From NCBI GenBank assembly GCA_008973525.1, contig WACJ01000465.1, positions 32,749-96,748 of the forward strand: DNA of 64,000 nucleotides. Direction: 5' to 3'. The notes under the pieces are model-generated. The model was not told where the DNA came from. It saw nothing but the letters and a program-made list of their open reading frames with translations, and searched no databases. A program made the position numbers and the translations under genes. The DNA comes from Stenopsyche tienmushanensis. Its lineage: Eukaryota; Arthropoda; Insecta; Trichoptera; Stenopsychidae. This document shows positions 12,365 through 24,368 of the stretch, one piece after another (within the stretch, counting starts at the first letter, position 1; the number at the start of each line of letters is the position of its first letter).

Positions 12365-13852
12365 CTCGAAGCGTTCTCATAGAAAAACATCATGTCAAAT
12401 AATGTTTTATAACTTAGAGAAGTTTATTATAGATTTTGTATACATCAATCACCAGCTACGTTACGATTTAATTTGATAAATAACTAAATTTATCGCTATT
12501 GGTTATAAATCTATAAAAAGTAGAATGATTTCATGCATTCGCGGAAAGATGAAAATTCGTATTGCCATCATAAAATGCGATAACGACCTGAAAAAGGTTA
12601 GCATCCCGTGATTTAAAGACTTAAATTTGCACTATTGTTTTAATTGAATTAAAACATTTAATAAACATTCAGTCACACTTGGAATGGACCACCCCACATC
12701 CTAGACAATAGATAATATATCAATTTTATGAGTTATAAACACGCATTAGATTAAAATGCCCATTGTCACCGTTGCTAAAAATTATCGAACATTTCGTATT
12801 CTTTGTGAGCATTTCTGTCGATTGATGCTGTGCATATTAATGAATATTTTCCCGCAGGATATTGTTGAATTTTATTTATGCAAATTTGGTCCGAGTTATA
12901 TAAGGCATTGATGAAATACTAAGAGCAGATACTGAGAACAGATCCGTTGGAGCTTCCGTTAAAACATGCTATGTGAACTTTCCTACGTCGCTAAAAGCCT
13001 ATTATCTTAACACTGATCTGATTAGATTAGTTGTTTCATTTCTACAAATGAATATTTGTATGTATGCATTATTCGAAGTAAAAAGGAATTGACAAAGTAG
13101 AATGATCGCTTGACCTTATTTCCATAAAATGCGTATATTGAGTCATCGCCGCCGCTTTTGAGCTCTTTGTCGAATTCTGAGCCCGTAGTGAATAAAAGTG
13201 GATTGAATGAAGTCGTTGAGTAAAAAAGAAGAAACAGGAGATACTTTCGGCGGGAAGAGTTCTTTGTCCAGCGATTTCCTAGTAACCATAATCAGTATTA
13301 ACAGTATGACGTATGGTATTGTAATGAATGCCGCTAGGCATTGCCTTCACACAATTACTCATTTCAATTCAAAAGACTTAGTCCATATCCGGCCAACGTT
13401 TGACAGTCGTGGCGATAAAGCTTACAATATTCGATATAGAAAAGTAAAAAAACGTAAGCGGCATCGAGAATGGGTATTAAAATTACATCATGAATTTTAA
13501 CAATTGCCAAATTTATTTAAATGCCAGTTTTCTTGTGCACTTACCAAAGATGGACCTTAGAGCCTTTTGAGTGCTTAAAATATGAATTTATTTTATCCGC
13601 GTTTTCGATGGCTGACTGACTAATACAATGGCTTAGCGGCATGACGCTGCCATTAACACTGAACGATCCGGAGCATACCTTTATGTGTATTATCACGGTA
13701 TATGCAGGGAGAATATTTTTGCCAATTATATACTTTTTGCCCTCGTCGTGTCAATTTCGTCTACTTATTTTAGTGTCAATAACTACTATTGTTTTTTGAA
13801 CTGTTTGAAGTGTTATTTGAACTACGCTCCATCGAGAAAAATGGTAGGGAAG
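12365..13852. other. Unassigned sequence
   Basis: No gene recognised. A TATA-like word (TTATATAAGG) occurs at about 12896, but no plausible coding start follows. A 97-codon frame at 13207-13500 has no recognisable feature. Confidence 0.35.
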
Positions 13853-13973
13853 TAGTTTGCTGATTTTAAACGTGGCCGTACAAACATCGATAATTCTGAA
13901 CTTTGTGGTCGCCCAAATGTTTTAAAAAGTCCACAAAATAATTTTAGCCGATCGTAAATTGAAGTTGCGTGAG
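13853..13973 (+). pseudogene. mariner transposase fragment, left part (interrupted by hAT copy 2)
   Basis: The plus strand reads FADFKRGRTNIDNSELCGRP, the linker at the end of the second helix-turn-helix of mariner transposases (typically WFxEFKRGR...SGRP). After a frame slip it continues as KIILADRKLKLRE, the start of the next helix. The conserved Trp codon before FADF has become a stop (TAG). The coding trace ends exactly where the hAT element begins and resumes on its other side at 14956. Confidence 0.7.
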
Positions 13974-14955
13974 TAGGGAATCCAATCCCGAGCCAAAATT
14001 TCGATTTCGGGATTCCATTAGACAATCCCGGGACCAGTCCCGGGATCCCGGGATTGGGATTTTCAATATTTTAAGAAATTATATCGATAAATATGATCAA
14101 AAATTACTAATAAGTCCATTTGTTCAATATAAAAAATCACTTGAAGGCCAAAGAATTTTATTTATTTAAGAAAAGATAAAAATACAATTCAAAAATAGAT
14201 AAATAAAAAAATAAATAATTCAAATATTATTTTGAAAACATGCCCGAAATAACATTAACATTAAACATTAGTGTTTCGTCATTTAGTCTGGATCTGATTT
14301 TGGAAGTCAGATAACTTGCTGCTGAAAATGCACGCTCAGCTTCCACACTCGTTGGAGGTATCGTCATCAGATATTTAAATGCTAGTTCGAGTTGATGATC
14401 GCGTGGGCCCTCATTTTCGTATAACACCATCAATGTGACTGATAAAATTCTTTTCTGCTGAGACACGAATTAAAAATCGCAAAATTCCCGATTTCCCAAC
14501 AAATTATTTATTTCCGTCGCTGCAGATTAATACTTATATACCATAATACTTTGATGTGATTTGTATTTATATTACGGAGGAACACAAAAATTCTGAACCC
14601 CGTATCTATTATATTTCATATCGATATTCCCATTATTCGACAAGGTGTAGTAAATACATCACCGGTAGGGAAAGGTTACTATAACAATTTGAAAAACATA
14701 CATGTACGCTATATACATATACATAGATTAGACAGTCACTGCCCTTGAGCGTCGCCTAAGTTCGTCAATTAGTAATTACGCCACTGTTTCCAAGCGTCGG
14801 GAATGTATCGAATTTAGTAGCCTTCATCGTGTTGATGAGGTGTACGATTTCTGTTAGATAAAAATTTCAATCCCGAAATTTTCGGGATTACGTTTTCTAA
14901 TCCCAGGATTCTTATGTACCTAAAACTGTCCGGGATCCCGGGATTGGATTCTCTA
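13974..14955 (-). mobile_element. hAT deletion derivative, copy 2, nested in a mariner
   Basis: This is the fullest copy of the family, with both ends present (TAGGGAATCCAATCCCG left; GGATTGGATTCTCTA right, its inverse). Subterminal ATCCCGGGAT repeats occur at both ends. The bases outside are TGCGTGAG on the left and CTCACAAT on the right, so there is no 8-bp target duplication. About 40 codons of the host mariner are missing at this point, so the insertion was probably accompanied by a flanking deletion. Confidence 0.8.
14227..14466 (-). pseudogene. hAT transposase C-terminal (dimerisation) fragment, copy 2
   Basis: This 79-residue minus-strand frame carries IPPTSVEAERAFSAAS and KIRSRLNDETL, the hATC signature with the usual Glu-Arg intact. 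It starts with a Met within the element, ends at FSK just before a TAA, and lacks the DNA-binding and catalytic parts of a hAT transposase. This copy is closest to the textbook motif. It is unlikely to catalyse anything. Whether it could be made as a small dimerising peptide is addressed in the findings. Confidence 0.75.
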
Positions 14956-15045
14956 CTCACAATGGATCAAAACCAACAACGCGTCAACGACAATTTAAAG
15001 CGCTGTTTGGATCTGTTTCAATGCAATAAGATTATAATTTTCCTT
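14956..15045 (+). pseudogene. mariner transposase fragment, right part
   Basis: Immediately after the hAT right end, one open frame reads LTMDQNQQRVNDNLKRCLDL and then FQCNK. This matches the segment (LLTxDQKQQRVxxSxxCLxLFxRNK) that follows the HTH domains and precedes the first catalytic Asp in mariner transposases. It is the continuation of 13853-13973, with about 40 residues missing between the two. The catalytic domain itself is not seen downstream. Confidence 0.7.
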
Positions 15046-17579
15046 TTGGCCCCCCTAATAGCTTTCATAATATTTTAATCAAGCCTGTGTGGCATTAATA
15101 TATGATAATTGATAAATAAACGCAACAAAAAATTCGAAAGAAAAAAATATAGTATAAAAAAAAATCTACACTTACCCCCGGGCTCACATTAAGCAGTATT
15201 TATCTGTATGCATATTTTCATCAAGGAATACAGCCAAAAAATGTACATTCTTCCACAGAACAGTGATTTTGACTCGATTGAAAATGTACACAATAAATTG
15301 TATCGGTATAAAGCGGCAAAGTAAATAGACGACTGACATGAAACTATGGCGAACGGGAAAGCAGGGATTTTTTTATTGTACTCATTCAAGCAAAACTGTT
15401 TTTATTCAATTGAAGCATGAAGCTGATTTGAATAAAAGCCAGATAAAGGCAACAACAATTTTGCTTTCGGATCCAATTTGCGGATAAATTATGTCGCTAC
15501 GTTTCGGCAGCATAGGAAAAAACGTTTGGAAAAGCCCCTTTGTGCTGCTCGCATTGAATATCGAAGCACCTGATGTTGTTCCACCTTTGTCATCAAAAGA
15601 CCCATCCCCCTCAGTGCCATTCGAATCTTCCGACTTTCTCGTAAATTCTGATCTGGCATGACACGTGTCAGCTTTGTGACACCCGTCAAAAGCGGCGCAA
15701 TAATTAATTCTGGGCCCAGTGTCACTATTTGGACAATTCGTATTCTGCGCGGTGTCACAAATTTAACACGATATTTGTCACGTCATCCGAAGAATTCTAT
15801 TTATTTTTATAGTCGTTCTTCAATGAATCGGCAGCGAGCGACTAACGGACACGTCTTAATTGTCACACTATGTGGCTCTTCTGATCGTTGGAACTAACGA
15901 AAATGGATGATCTCGCTTGTACACTGAAATTTTCGAACGGAGAACCATCAAATCATTAAAATTTTTACTAATGAAAAACTACCACTAATGAAGAACAATT
16001 CATTGAGCGTTAAACTCAAAAGTTCACCGACAAATTCACCCTCGTTCTTCTTGGGAAGAATTGCAATTTCTGATCGATCATCTCGATCCAGATTTATCAT
16101 TATTTCCTGGGTCTTAGAAAGCCAATGGAATATCACCATATGAAAAAATATTTCATGGAGATCGCGTAGATCCTCTAATAGATATTTTAAAAAAGAGGAA
16201 GAAGAATTTACTATATAATGATCAATACAAATACAAGTTTTAAAAGATTTGTTTTGAAAGGACCCCAGTCAAAAATAAAATGGAAATCAAAAGTATCATA
16301 TACTTCTTCGTAACAATACTCTCTCTGTATCAATTCTATAAGATTTCACATTAAAACGTGACATATTAATCCATGAAACGCCATTGTTCATTCTTCCAGT
16401 ATGTCCATACATGCTTTGAATCACAAAAATTTTAGTAATAAAATATTCGAACCATTCATGGAATCGAAATTGTGATTGAGCACTCGTATTCGGATTTAAA
16501 CCCCGGTTTTACTTAATTTTTTTTTGAATCCACGACGTATTTTCAAGCTAAACATATTCGCATGGATACCACTGGTTAAATGCATCCGAAAATTCATCGG
16601 ATGCATCTGCATACTCAAAGATACGCAAGAGGAATACTAATTTTTGTAAATGTCGACGTTGCAGAACAACAAAAAAATGCCAACAAATTCGCAATTTAAC
16701 CTTGATATTGCGAGGACGAATATAATTAAATTCGCAAAAATCACCAATTTATGTTCCAGCACGAACCAACGCAGCTTTGTATTATTATTTTAGAAGCATT
16801 GTTTTATGTTGTTAAGGGGCGAAATGTTTCGTTTCGTACGATTATGTGGCCATTGAAATAAAAATAAATGGTTGGATAATGTTTACGCGAAGCCAAAGAG
16901 CGAAATTTCAGCCTCCAAATTTTCAGCTGTGTGCCTTTGAAATGCCAACAATCAGAATGTAAAAATTTTCATTTTAAATAATGGCATCTTAGAAATTGGG
17001 ATGAAATCCAAAATATCCGATGTCGCTCGTTGTCCTGAAATTTAATTACCGCGTGGAAAAATTCGTGTCGATAATATTCTCCGAGTAACTTTATTTATGA
17101 AAACGATCCGGCTATCCATAATGCGAACTTTGGCAAAACTTTTAATGATATCGTATTCATGGTGTTGGCTGTTTTGTCAACTCCAATCGCTTCACCCTCC
17201 CCGTTTAAATATCTACTCTAAATTACGGACTGTACAGTCGGCTCTGCCGCGTTTGGTGTTTATCAAGGAAACACTGAAAACGAACGGTAATTCTGAATTA
17301 ATACAAATATTTATTTATAAAATGGTGTCATATCTGTTATTAATACGGGAAGCAGCGACAATATTTGTGTAATTATTCCTACAAAGCTAATTCTTTATCA
17401 TTTTGTTGTTTTGATATTGTAAGTAAACAAAACGGTAGTCTACTGCCTAAATATATTATATAAATGTACAAAACATTTTTTTATGCAAAAAGTATTAAAT
17501 ATAAAATGTAGATCTTTATTAAACATAAAAATATTTTGTAAAGTTTGACAAAGTATGGCAGTGGGAGGGGGAGGACCCA
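15046..17579. other. Unassigned sequence with higher-complexity islands
   Basis: No gene recognised. Islands at 15430-15910 and 16540-17340 are less A+T-rich than their flanks; the first holds the TGTCA motif cluster listed separately. Confidence 0.35.
15659..15865. promoter_or_regulatory. Candidate cis-regulatory cluster of TGTCA motifs
   Basis: The perfect palindrome TGACACGTGTCA (15659-15670), which includes a CACGTG E-box, is followed by TGACA at 15677 and TGTCA at 15720, 15753, 15776 and 15861. TGTCA is the core recognised by TALE homeodomain proteins such as Homothorax, and CACGTG by bHLH proteins. Seven cores in about 210 bp is dense for A+T-rich DNA. Function is inferred only from motif density. 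Confidence 0.3.
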
Positions 17580-17970
17580 TTTATGTCGATAGACAAGCGA
17601 TGACATTCTTCACCATGGAAGTCTTAAGTCGTGAACAAATGATTTGCAGCAAATAAATTATACATATTTTTACTTTGTATAATATTATGTATAGCTTAGA
17701 CTATAAATAAGAAGAAATATTGGAAAATAAAAATATTGTGAGCGATCGAAGAAAAATTAGTGTTTTTACCAACATTTTTTGTAGTTTTTTGTTCATTAAA
17801 TGAACACTTTAGAATATTTTTGGATAATTGTAGTCTATACGATGAATACGTTTATTTTACACATGCCTGCCAAATTTCATAAAGAATGCTCATCTAGGGC
17901 GTATAGAAACACCTCCATGAGCTTGTAAAAAATAGTTTCGAGAAAAACGCGTTTAAAGTTCCTTCTCTAA
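17580..17970 (-). repeat. Diverged dispersed repeat, inverted partner of 35415-35800
   Basis: The reverse complement aligns with 35415-35800 over its whole length. Shared landmarks are GGAACTTTAA, TTTCTYGAAACTA, GAGCATTCT, TTGTTCATTAAAT and TATGTATAGCTTAGACTATAA. The phrase AAACGCGTTTAAAGTT is also found in the two 0.93-kb Kolobok-like elements, so this is probably the 3' part of a related but older element. No open frame survives. Confidence 0.6.
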
Positions 17971-20028
17971 TCAGCTTCGTGCATATTCTTTTCGTCGGTC
18001 TATAACTTTGCGAATTTTATTTATATCGACTTAAAATTTATCGAGCGTATTCTTAAATATTGGTTCTTTCCGAAACACATTTTTGTGTTAAGTATTTTTC
18101 ATTCCCCTAAGTGTAATTATGATTTTTAAGTTTTCTTATTGTACGCTAAATTAATAATTTGTTTAAATGTTCATTAACTCTGAGATTCACATTGATTTAT
18201 ATATCAATATACATGAGATAAGGAAAACATTCTTAAGCTCTTAAGGGTTAATTCTCAGATTAATAGATTTATCTCTGCTGCCATTATGCGATAGAGGATG
18301 TTCGAGTTGATTTACCGTCTGAAATGAGAGCTCCACTTTTCCGGGCAGAGCGACAATTTTTCGTTCAAAGACCAGGATTAGGACAAATCGAAGACAATCT
18401 ATTCGACGAAAACGATTTTGTCGCACGAGCAAACCCAACAGTGTTTAGGGTAACAAGAATCTTCGTTTGGCGAATAATGTTTTATAATGGATGAGTTTTG
18501 ATATGACGGTGCAAGAAAGGTACGTGAGTCAACTTCCGATTGGGAACAAACCAATCAACGCCCTCCGCTTCCATCCTTCCTGCTTTCTACTTCTGGATAA
18601 GTGGAATTTAGAAGGGAAATGAAAGGTATTGTCAGAAGAACGGCTCAACATTTTGCCGCTAACAAACCTGATTGTTTTCCATTTTGTGGTTGAATACGAC
18701 AAATTTGATTCGAGCGATTCCACTCTGTGAAATCGTTGGTTGCCTATACTTTAAAAAAAACTGTTTCAATACACACATCAGATGAATTTTTCAACCCCCT
18801 GAATGTATAAATTTATTCCAATCGTGCGAATTTTCTGAATAAAACATTTCAAAGCGTCAAAATTTAGTCAATAGAGAGAAAAAAAGTATGAGAGCCATCA
18901 CATAAGCTGTAATTTGATTTAGAAATGCTATGGATATAGTCTAAATTCAGTAAAAATATAGTTATACGGAATACGTGCTCACTTATATAGGAAGAGAAAA
19001 AACTTTCCGAAGAGAATCTGTTTATATCTCAAGATTTGTTTATCCAGAAAATATAAGCACGACGGCAAGAATTTCTCGCTCTAAGTAAAATACCAAGGAA
19101 TACATGATAAAGTTGTCATTATATGGGATGCACGTTTGCATTATTGGATTCTTTCGCTCTTAACATAGCTAAATTAAATATTAAACTGTCCAGAAGAATG
19201 TCAAAATCGTAATATTAACGCAAGAAATATATATTACTAAAGTTCATATTCGCATTAGGTTCAAGAGCACATTCTGGATTTATACTGGCGGTCGCAAGCG
19301 TTCAAAAAGTTAAAGCAACCGCAAGCATCAAAGTGGCAAAAGTGGCTCCCTTCCATCAAAATTATTACTACGATTTTATCTCAAGCTACATTATTTTCCC
19401 CATAAGCAACCGCTTTAGTGGCAATCATAGCGTCCAGTCACCGTCGACTGTAGGACCGCAATAATAAAAAATCAAAAGAACCAAACGCGATCGCATCCGG
19501 ATAAAACTATGTCGACGCTTTCAAGGAACCCTAAATGATCATAATCGAACAAAAAACTCTTACGTCAGCATATTGATCTGATCGAATCATTACAATAACG
19601 GTTATTTTTCCATTATTAAAAAAAATGCAAATGCATCACCGGATTCAAGGTGTTAACAAAGGATCGATAGACGATTCAGAATTGGACACATTAGCGTAGA
19701 GCATTTTCTGCAAAAATGAACATAAAAGCCAAAAAGAAATAAAGTTTATCTGCGCATATACTATTATAATATATATATTAACACTATCGTGGTCGCATCA
19801 AATTAGCAAAAACTTACGCTAGGTGACGGCGACCTTTTAATAGATCATCAGCAGTTGCAGATATAAAAATTCATTCACGGTATTCATTGATTACTGATGT
19901 ATATGGACGGTCAGCGTGATCATGATGTATATGTGGCATCATGCGGCCGCTAATGATTGAAATCTTGATGATTCAACATATGTACCATCGGCCACGAAAG
20001 TGTTAATGTAAAGCAAAAATGTCACCAT
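17971..20028. other. Unassigned sequence
   Basis: No gene recognised. Higher-complexity islands lie at 18240-18730 and 19240-19530. Confidence 0.35.
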
Positions 20029-20964
20029 TGGGGAATCCAATCCTGGGATTGAAATTTTTATCTAACAGAAATCGTACACCTCACCAACACGATGAAGGCT
20101 ACTAAATCGAGACATCCCCGACGAAATCTAGACACTTGGAAACAGTGGCGTAATTACTAATTGGCGAACTTAGACGACGCATAGGAGCAGCGATTGTCTA
20201 ATCTATGTATATATAGCGTACATGTATGTTTTTCAAATTCTTATAGTAACCTTTCTCTACCGGTGATGTATTTACTACACCTCGACGAATAATGGTAATA
20301 TCGATTAGAAATATAATAGATACGGGGTTCAGAATTTTTGTATTCCTCCGTAATATAATTACGAATCACATCAAAGTATTATAGTATATAAATATTTATC
20401 TGCAGCGACGGAAATAAATAATTTGTCGGGAAATTGGGAAATCGGGAATTTTGCGATTTTTAGTCCGTGTCTCAGCAGCAAAGAATTTTATCAGTCACAT
20501 TGATGGTGTTATACGAAAATGAGGGCTCACTCGATCATCAACTAGAAGCATTTAAATATCTGATAACGATACCTCCAACGAGTGTCGAAGCTGGGCTTGC
20601 ATTTTCAGCAGCAAGTTGTCTGACTTCCAAAATCAAATCCAGACTAAATGACGAAACACTAATGTTTAATGTTAATGTTACTTCGGGCATATTTTCAAAA
20701 TAATATTTAAATTTTTTAGTGTTTTATTTATCTATTTTTGAATTGTATTTTTATCTTTTCTTAAATAAATAAAATTCTTTGGCCTTCAAGTGATTTTTTA
20801 TATTGAACAAATGGACTTATTAGTAAGTTTTGATCAAATTCATCAAGGTAATTTCTTAAAATATTGAAAATCCCAATCCCGGGATCCCGGGACTGGTCCC
20901 GGGATTGTTTAATGAAATCCCGAAATTCCGGGATCGAAATTTTGGCTCGGGATTGGATTCCCTA
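20029..20964 (+). mobile_element. hAT deletion derivative, copy 3, with 8-bp target duplication
   Basis: The left end TGGGGAATCCAATCC and right end GGATTGGATTCCCTA are inverted repeats. The element is flanked on both sides by GTCACCAT (20021-20028 and 20965-20972). An exact 8-bp duplication is the signature of hAT transposition and fixes the element at 936 bp. It has the same layout as copies 1, 2 and 4, in the opposite orientation to copies 1 and 2. Confidence 0.9.
20467..20703 (+). pseudogene. hAT transposase C-terminal (dimerisation) fragment, copy 3
   Basis: This 78-residue frame carries IPPTSVEAGLAFSAAS and KIKSRLNDETL. The strongly conserved Glu-Arg of the hATC motif has become Gly-Leu here. 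Relative to copies 1, 2 and 4 it lacks one codon in the HQLE(LE)FKYL stretch, an in-frame loss. Like the other copies it is only the last part of a hAT transposase, the dimerisation region, inside a deletion derivative. Confidence 0.75.
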
Positions 20965-23046
20965 GTCACCATCATATATCAACCACCGTCAGGAGTCTTC
21001 AATTATTTTTACAAACACCCATTGATGTTTCTCATGAATGTTGAAGGATATGGTGATCTTATCTCGACTGTGTCTGGTCTCAACTTTATATGATTTGCAT
21101 ATGACAGAGCGGTTTTTTTATTTATGCTCACGCATCTGTGATTGGTCAATTTTAGCAAGATCGTCTTGCGTTTCACTTTTACATTTATGAGCTTCTTTGT
21201 TGTAATCATCGATACATAATCAATAAAATATGTCAATTTGGACTTGTGGCATTTGATAGTGTGGAAGGCAAATGGGAAACCACCACATTAAATCCTTTCC
21301 TTAGTAAGATCTCCTTTGGAAATCCCCTATTTTCTTCTATTTTATTTTTCCACGGTTTCAACTTCCCTTAGAATGCTCTTAATTGTTATTTTTGTCCAAT
21401 TATAGTTTGCTCACGACTTTAAATGGAGATGTTCAGTTTAAATTTGTTTCAAGCAAATTTGTAACCTGAATGATCTCTCAGAAGTAAGATTTTCTATACG
21501 GAAACGATAATGAACAGTTTTAACTGCTAATCAACTTCTCATAGTATTGCATTAATATATCATGAATACGTTTACAAACAATATATATTGATATTGGTAT
21601 TTATTCATATTCATGAGTAACAGAGTAATAAGTCAAAATGGCTTTTTAGTTGAAATATTTCTATTATTGAGACGTTGTAGCCTTAATTGCTTTTATTTAC
21701 ATAAGCATTATTAATTATTTAGTCAATTAAGTTAAAATATATTTATTTAAGTATTGTAAGGCTTTTTATTTGCAATAAATATGGTATTATTGTATTAACT
21801 CCATGTGGTTATTTGCATCCCATTTCTGACTATAATTAATAAATCGGTTTAATTCTATTGCGAATTTGGTTGATTTGAAAGCATCGACTAAATGTCACCA
21901 GTTAAGAAGATTGGACATCAAACATACCGCTGGTTTAACTGTCTGGATGGCGAGATCTGGATAAGGCCATTCTATTCCATAGTCTGATTGACGTCGGCAG
22001 CGACGTTCGCTGACTCCACAGTATAATCCTTGGGTTATCGCACAAAGTTAGCATTAATGGAAGCTAACTGCAGAAACAGATGCCCTCAACAGGACGGATC
22101 AGCTGGGGCGGCTCTGCCGCCACCCACGCACGCAGATAGATCTCGAGCTTTAATACAATTACAAGCGCGAATGATATATTTACGAGCAATAAGTTGGGAG
22201 AACGGGGATGCGCCGCCGATGCACGTTTCTGCCCAGAGATGGTCAATAATTTATTCGTGCATTCGGAATGCACTTTGGTGCCGAGATAAGCCTTCGGCGG
22301 CGTTTAGCACCTCGGGCGCGCCTCTTCCTCTGATTCATGCTGCGGCAGACCCTGGCTGATACCATCGGACACGGATGCGACCAACACACTGCTGGCTTCT
22401 TTATGTTCTACCCCGCAAAGGGCTGTCAAAGGAGCCAATAGTCGAAACTCTCCATTGTCGGCTTCTTTGCATGTCCTCCTCAGTCAAATCTGCCGTTGCA
22501 ATCTGATCACGTTCTGTAATAACAAATGTAAATTTTGATGCACTCAGGCTGCGATGCAACTATGTACTTGAGAACAGTAGAAAGATTCCCAAGCGAATAC
22601 AACAGATCAGATTGTGAAAGGCAGCAACATGGTCCGAGAATGAGAGTCAGCTCAAAATTTAGATGTTACATTTATAATATCATACATACAGCGAAATCAT
22701 CATTCACACTCTTCTCAATTCATATTGAGATTAATAAGAAAATTAGTTGAATAAATTTTTAAAATTATTCAAATTTTAGGCCTCTGAACACAAAATATTA
22801 GTATACAATTATTTTTTTAAACAGGGCTTCAAGCTATATTTTTGTTTTGCTACAATTAAAATATATATATATATTGGTTCAGTTCTGGTTTGTCTTTTTC
22901 TCCATTTCACTTTACACAAAATGGAAATAGTTAGCTAAAAGATTAAACGGTGTTTGTGTAGTATATAATAAAATACGCAGACGTCTATTATTACTTTATG
23001 CTACGTAAAGACACACACGCATATAAGCGGACACACACACATAAGT
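20965..23046. other. Unassigned sequence with a G+C-richer island at 21.9-22.6 kb
   Basis: A 109-codon plus frame at 22030-22359 and overlapping minus frames lie in the richer island, but none resembles a known protein. Short (AT) and (CA)-like runs occur at 22859-22875 and 23010-23040. The word GGCAAATGGGAAACCACCA at about 21268 recurs, with one change, at about 30924. Confidence 0.35.
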
Positions 23047-23054
23047 GTCTATGA

Positions 23055-23380
23055 CAGGGATGTCCAACCGGTCGATCCCGATCGACCAGTCGATCTTAAA
23101 GCAAAATTTGGTCGATCCCGACGTCTTCCGCGAATTTTGAATAAAATATATTACTTTATATAAATATATTTACAGCCGACGATGAAAAATAAAATCCCGG
23201 AGTTCGAACTCTTTAACTCGACTTGATTCGAGTTTATCTGCTAATTTGAGTTTTAAATTTGAAGAAAGGAAAAATAAATACCTTAAATAAATTTCCTATG
23301 AGAATCATATTAGAAGTCGATCCCGAGACAATTTTAAATTAAAATGTAACTCCCAAGACAAAAAAGGTTGGACAACCCTG
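23055..23380. mobile_element. Short hAT-type MITE with 8-bp target duplication
   Basis: The element begins CAGGGATGTCCAACC and ends GGTTGGACAACCCTG, imperfect inverted repeats starting with the CAGGG typical of hAT ends. GTCTATGA flanks it exactly on both sides (23047-23054 and 23381-23388), an 8-bp target duplication. At 326 bp it has no coding capacity. GATCGACC/GGTCGATC palindromic words recur near the left end. It is unrelated in sequence to the 0.94-kb hAT family. Confidence 0.9.
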
Positions 23381-23388
23381 GTCTATGA

Positions 23389-23814
23389 TGTATTTGACGG
23401 TGAGACTATAAACGATTATTTGGTTTTTTTTATATCCAACTGTCGCCTGGAGTTTCACTTTCCGTGACGTTCAAGCAAATTTGCTCTACCGTGCATTATT
23501 TAGAATATTTTATTCTTTTTTTTGTACAATAACACTATTAAATTTTCTCTTTTTATTTATTGATGATTCGTTATTTACTATATTATTTTCCATGTCTCTT
23601 TCTACCGCAGTCGTGAATTTTCTATTTATTTATTAAAAAAAAATCGAGAGATTTTTTAAAATCTCATAGTTAGCATGTTTTCGATCTGCCAAGAAATACG
23701 GTTTTACCATATTTCGGTTCAGTTCTGTTTCGAGGCCCTCAGTGCACTACTTATCATTCATACTTATCACATCTGGAATCACTAATTTACAATATCAAAT
23801 TGCTTTATATGGCT
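23389..23814. other. A+T-rich spacer between two mobile elements
   Basis: Nothing recognised in this stretch. Confidence 0.4.
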
Positions 23815-24368
23815 TTAACCGTTTCATGAGTACTCACGGAAATATCCGTTTTGACCTTCACTATTCAGAAAGAGCACTCTTGTGCATTGAAGCTCCGAGG
23901 CGGACAGAGACAGAGAGAACTTAGCGCAGTTCGGGAGACTGAGACGGAGAGCTTCTTCATATGCATCGCATGATTGTATAGATCGTTAAGCCCAAATTTA
24001 TCGACTTATAATGATTTCGATTTCAAGTGTGTTATTTGTTTACGCAAAGAAACGACCGAATATTGTGTGTTATCGAGAGTATTTGTTTATTTAACTGCTT
24101 GCCGTTCTTCGCTGCGTGTTGAATGAGTCTTTGTTCAATTATCATTTCCTTCTAAAGGAGGAGCAAATGAATCGATTTTTTGTGCATTGTTTATGTAAAG
24201 AAATGACGCGATCTTGTATGTTATCAAATGTTTATTTACAATTGACTCTGCCTCGAATTGAAGATTGTCTTACGCTGATAAGGAGCTGACAGAAAGTAAT
24301 CGGCGTAAAGCGATTATGACATCAACGACTTCATCGATTTTAAATTTGCTCACTAACGAAAAGGTTAA
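23815..24368 (-). mobile_element. Non-coding TTAA element, copy C2, subfamily A end
   Basis: This is an inverted, near-complete copy of the 10534-11087 element, running from TTAACCGTTTCATGAGTACT to CTCACTAACGAAAAGGTTAA. TTAA is present on both sides. Length 554 bp. Confidence 0.75.

Noticed and set aside
12896..12905. TATA-like word, with others near 25871, 40400 and 49892
   Set aside because: TATA-like words are expected often in A+T-rich DNA, and none is followed by a convincing start or coding sequence.
22030..22359. 109-codon frame in a G+C-richer island
   Set aside because: No similarity recognised, and an overlapping frame is also open on the other strand.
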